From assembly GCA_012522645.1 (NCBI GenBank), contig JAAYKC010000095.1, positions 1 to 15,371 of the forward strand: DNA of 15,371 nucleotides, read 5' to 3'. The DNA comes from Thermoplasmatales archaeon (GTDB lineage: Archaea > Thermoplasmatota > Thermoplasmata > Methanomassiliicoccales > Methanomethylophilaceae). The notes beneath the pieces are model-generated. The model was given only the letters and a program-made list of their open reading frames with translations, was not told the origin of the DNA and did no database searches. Made by a program: the position numbers and the translations under genes. Position 1 is the stretch's first letter. Each line of letters starts with the position of its first letter. Below are positions 13,459 through 15,371 of the stretch, one piece after another.

Positions 13459-15220
13459 TACACCGAGGCCGTGGCTGAAGCACTACGGTCCCGTGAAGCC
13501 AGAACTTGAATATCCTGAGTATACGCTGTACGGCGGCCTGAAGGAGGCTGCGGATCATTATCCTGACAACACAGCCTACAAGTTCCTGGGGAAATCAGTC
13601 AGGTACAGGACACTGATCTCCGATGTGGAGCGTTTTGCCTCCGCACTTCATAAAAAAGGCGTCAGGAAGGGTGACAGCGTCCTCATATGCCTGCCGAACA
13701 GCCCTCAGGCCCTTCACGCCTTCTACGGGGCAAGCCGCATCGGTGCGGTGGCGGTGATGGTCCACCCTCTGTCGGCCCCCAATGAGCTGGCCTTCTATCT
13801 CAAGAACTCCTGCAGCAGGATCGCCGTCACTCTGGATGCCTTCGCAGGCAATTTCATCAAGATCAAGGATGAGACGCCATTGGAGACGCTGGTGGTGACA
13901 TCCGTAAAGGACGGGATGGGGACAGTCGGCAGTCTGGCGTTCTCGCTGACCACAGGAAGGAAGGTCCCGCCACTGCCGAATTCGGATAAGATAGTGAAAT
14001 GGAAGGATTTCCTGGCCGGAAGCGGGGACGGGGAGCTTCCCGATCCCGATTCCTCTCACGAGGATCCGGCGGTCATACTCTACAGCGGCGGGACGACAGG
14101 CACTCCGAAGGGAGTTCTCCTGTCCTCAGCCAATTTCAACGCCACTATGACGCAGACCATAGAGATGAGTGAACTCTATCAGAGGGAAAACGTCAAGGTG
14201 CTTTCGGCGATGCCCATGTTCCACGGCTTCGGCCTGTGCATAGGGGTTCATCTGTTCCTCTGCCAGGGGGGAACATGCATACTCGTTCCCAGATTCACCC
14301 CGGATTCGTACGCTAAGCTGCTGGTCAGGGGGCGTCCCAATTTCATCGCGGCCGTTCCGACGCTGTTCGAGCATATGGTGCGCAATAACTGCCTCAAGAA
14401 GGCGGATCTCTCCAGCCTCGTAGGCGTGTTCGTAGGCGGTGACGTCCTCTCCCCCGGTCTCAGGGACAGGACCGATGCGTTCCTCAGGGAAAGGAAATGC
14501 TCGGCCGATCTGCGCGAGGGCTACGGTCTGACGGAATGCGTTACCGCATCATGTCTTACTCCGAAGGGCGGGCAGAGGAGAGGGAGCATAGGGATACCCT
14601 TCCCTGATACATACTATAAGATAGTGAATATAGGCACCACGGAGACCGCAGAGTACGGCACGGACGGTGAGATATGCATATCCGGCCCTTCGGTCATGAT
14701 CGGGTACGTCGACGAGCCTGAGGAGAATGAGAAGACCTTAAGGCTCCACGATGACGGGCGTAATTGGCTGCATACAGGGGATATAGGGATGATGGATGAG
14801 GACGGCTATGTCTATTTCCGTCAGAGGCTCAAAAGGATGATCATAAGCTCCGGGTACAACGTATACCCCAGTCATATAGAGGACATATTGAACAGGCATC
14901 CCGCCGTGGAATCATCATGCGTCATCGGGGTGCCCGATGCGATCAGGTCCCAGCGTGTGAAGGCATTCCTGGTCCTGAGGCCCGGGGCCGGAGGGAGAGA
15001 TGCCGTTCTGAGATCCGTAAAGGCGCATTGCAGGGAGAACATCTCCGTGTATGCCGTGCCCAAAGAATTCGAGCTCCTGGATGAGATGCCGAAGACGAAG
15101 GTGGGGAAGATCGCGTTCACGGTGCTGGAGGACATGGAGATCGAGAGGATGTCCCGCCGCAGCGATATCCCGGATCCCGTTCCTTTGGCGGCAGTTTGCT
15201 CGGAAAACACGGGCCTCTGA
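13442..15220 (+). CDS. AMP-forming acyl-CoA synthetase / ligase
   Basis: Activates a carboxylic acid as acyl-AMP and then acyl-CoA (ANL superfamily). The 592 residues are full length: the phosphate-binding loop YSGGTTGTPKG (214-224), MPMFHGFG (257-264), EGYGLTE (359-365), HTGD (444-447), the hinge region RQRLKRMI (460-467), GYNVYPSHIE (471-480), and the catalytic Lys556 in PKTKVGK (550-556). It resembles long-chain or aryl acid ligases, but the substrate cannot be read from the sequence. The start is GTG 13442, inside the end of the upstream acyltransferase-like gene, with AAGGA nearby. No transmembrane segment is clear. The pair suggests an acid is activated and its acyl group handed to an unknown acceptor (inference). 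Confidence 0.9.
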   Translation: MITLTDTPRPWLKHYGPVKPELEYPEYTLYGGLKEAADHYPDNTAYKFLGKSVRYRTLISDVERFASALHKKGVRKGDSVLICLPNSPQALHAFYGASRIGAVAVMVHPLSAPNELAFYLKNSCSRIAVTLDAFAGNFIKIKDETPLETLVVTSVKDGMGTVGSLAFSLTTGRKVPPLPNSDKIVKWKDFLAGSGDGELPDPDSSHEDPAVILYSGGTTGTPKGVLLSSANFNATMTQTIEMSELYQRENVKVLSAMPMFHGFGLCIGVHLFLCQGGTCILVPRFTPDSYAKLLVRGRPNFIAAVPTLFEHMVRNNCLKKADLSSLVGVFVGGDVLSPGLRDRTDAFLRERKCSADLREGYGLTECVTASCLTPKGGQRRGSIGIPFPDTYYKIVNIGTTETAEYGTDGEICISGPSVMIGYVDEPEENEKTLRLHDDGRNWLHTGDIGMMDEDGYVYFRQRLKRMIISSGYNVYPSHIEDILNRHPAVESSCVIGVPDAIRSQRVKAFLVLRPGAGGRDAVLRSVKAHCRENISVYAVPKEFELLDEMPKTKVGKIAFTVLEDMEIERMSRRSDIPDPVPLAAVCSENTGL

Positions 15221-15259
15221 GGCCACGCTGTGGATACTGGACATGCTCAGTCCTAAACC

Positions 15260-15267
15260 TATAAATA
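15260..15267 (+). promoter_or_regulatory. TATA box after the ligase
   Basis: TATAAATA lies 40 nt after the ligase stop and would start a plus-strand transcript near 15287. The remaining 151-bp tail of the window (15221-15371) holds no recognised RNA gene. Confidence 0.55.
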
Positions 15268-15337
15268 GAAGGGGGGATTAGAGGGGGATGCGCGATGTGA
15301 ACCATCGTGTATCTGTTCGGTCTGGTATCGAACGGAA

Positions 15338-15371
15338 ATGAAGATTGACGAGGTATTATATACCTCTTCGA
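15338..15371 (+). CDS. Possible start of a further gene, cut by the window end
   Basis: An ATG opens a frame (MKIDEVLYTSS) that is still open at the last base. The TATA box at 15260-15267 precedes it, but the ribosome-binding site is weak and only 11 codons are visible, so it may not be a gene. The palindrome at 15350-15366 lies inside it. Confidence 0.25.
   Translation, partial: MKIDEVLYTSS
15350..15366. repeat. Palindrome around an AT-rich core
   Basis: GAGGTAT and ATACCTC are perfect inverted 7-bp arms around TAT. The centre (ATTATATAC) also reads as a TATA box, so this could be an operator-promoter for a gene beyond the window, or coincidence within the open frame starting at 15338. Confidence 0.35.

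Noticed and set aside
15281..15337. A possible tRNA or small RNA after the ligase
   Set aside because: A T-arm-like GTTCGATAC on the minus strand has no pairing stem, and no cloverleaf or box C/D pattern could be built.
1..15371. CRISPR arrays, insertion sequences, integrases or phage genes
   Set aside because: No regularly spaced repeats, transposase or integrase motifs, or long terminal inverted repeats were seen.

Overview
The window looks like chromosome of a methanogenic archaeon of the Thermoplasmata, most likely Methanomassiliicoccales (Methanomethylophilaceae). The support is: archaeal versions of the shikimate enzymes (ADTH synthase, type II dehydroquinate synthase, GHMP-type shikimate kinase), a DUF61/UPF0216 gene, AT-rich TATA boxes about 25 nt before several start codons (leaderless or short-leader genes), a moderately GC-rich sequence, and no TAG stop codon in 14 genes (13 TGA, 1 TAA), as expected where TAG is reserved for pyrrolysine. 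The taxonomic call is inference.

Layout. 1-195: a TATA box and a tRNA-Ala(UGC) gene on the plus strand. 196-3311 (minus): operon A = aroA' (ADTH synthase), aroA (EPSP synthase), tyrA (chorismate mutase/prephenate dehydrogenase), with a 9+9 bp palindrome between TATA box and start codon. 3407-7647 (minus): operon B = aroB', fused aroDE, aroK, aroC, joined by ATGA overlaps or a 1-nt gap. 7654-7722 (minus): a 22-codon ORF with a strong Shine-Dalgarno whose last seven residues are CFYFYGW and whose stop lies 6 nt before the aroB' start; it looks like an aromatic leader peptide. 7812-8369 (minus): a short, ACT-less prephenate dehydratase-like gene. 8472-8885 (plus): a small membrane protein. 8889-10661 (minus): a 590-residue bacterial-type AlaS without the C-terminal C-Ala/DHHA1 region. 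10739-11995 (minus): NifB with a C-terminal NifX-like domain. 12087-12473 (plus): DUF61. 12598-15220 (plus): an E2/CAT-fold acyltransferase-like protein that has lost the usual catalytic His, overlapping an acyl-CoA synthetase. 15221-15371: intergenic, with a TATA box and perhaps the first codons of another gene.

Together, operons A and B and the dehydratase-like gene encode every step from the archaeal ADTH entry to chorismate, then to 4-hydroxyphenylpyruvate and, if the dehydratase-like protein is active, phenylpyruvate. Transaminases and the source of 6-deoxy-5-ketofructose-1-phosphate are not here. The most unusual points are the possible aromatic leader peptide, the palindrome at the aroA' promoter, altered active-site positions in the chorismate mutase domain and the dehydratase-like protein, the short bacterial-type AlaS, and the acyltransferase-like/ligase pair.
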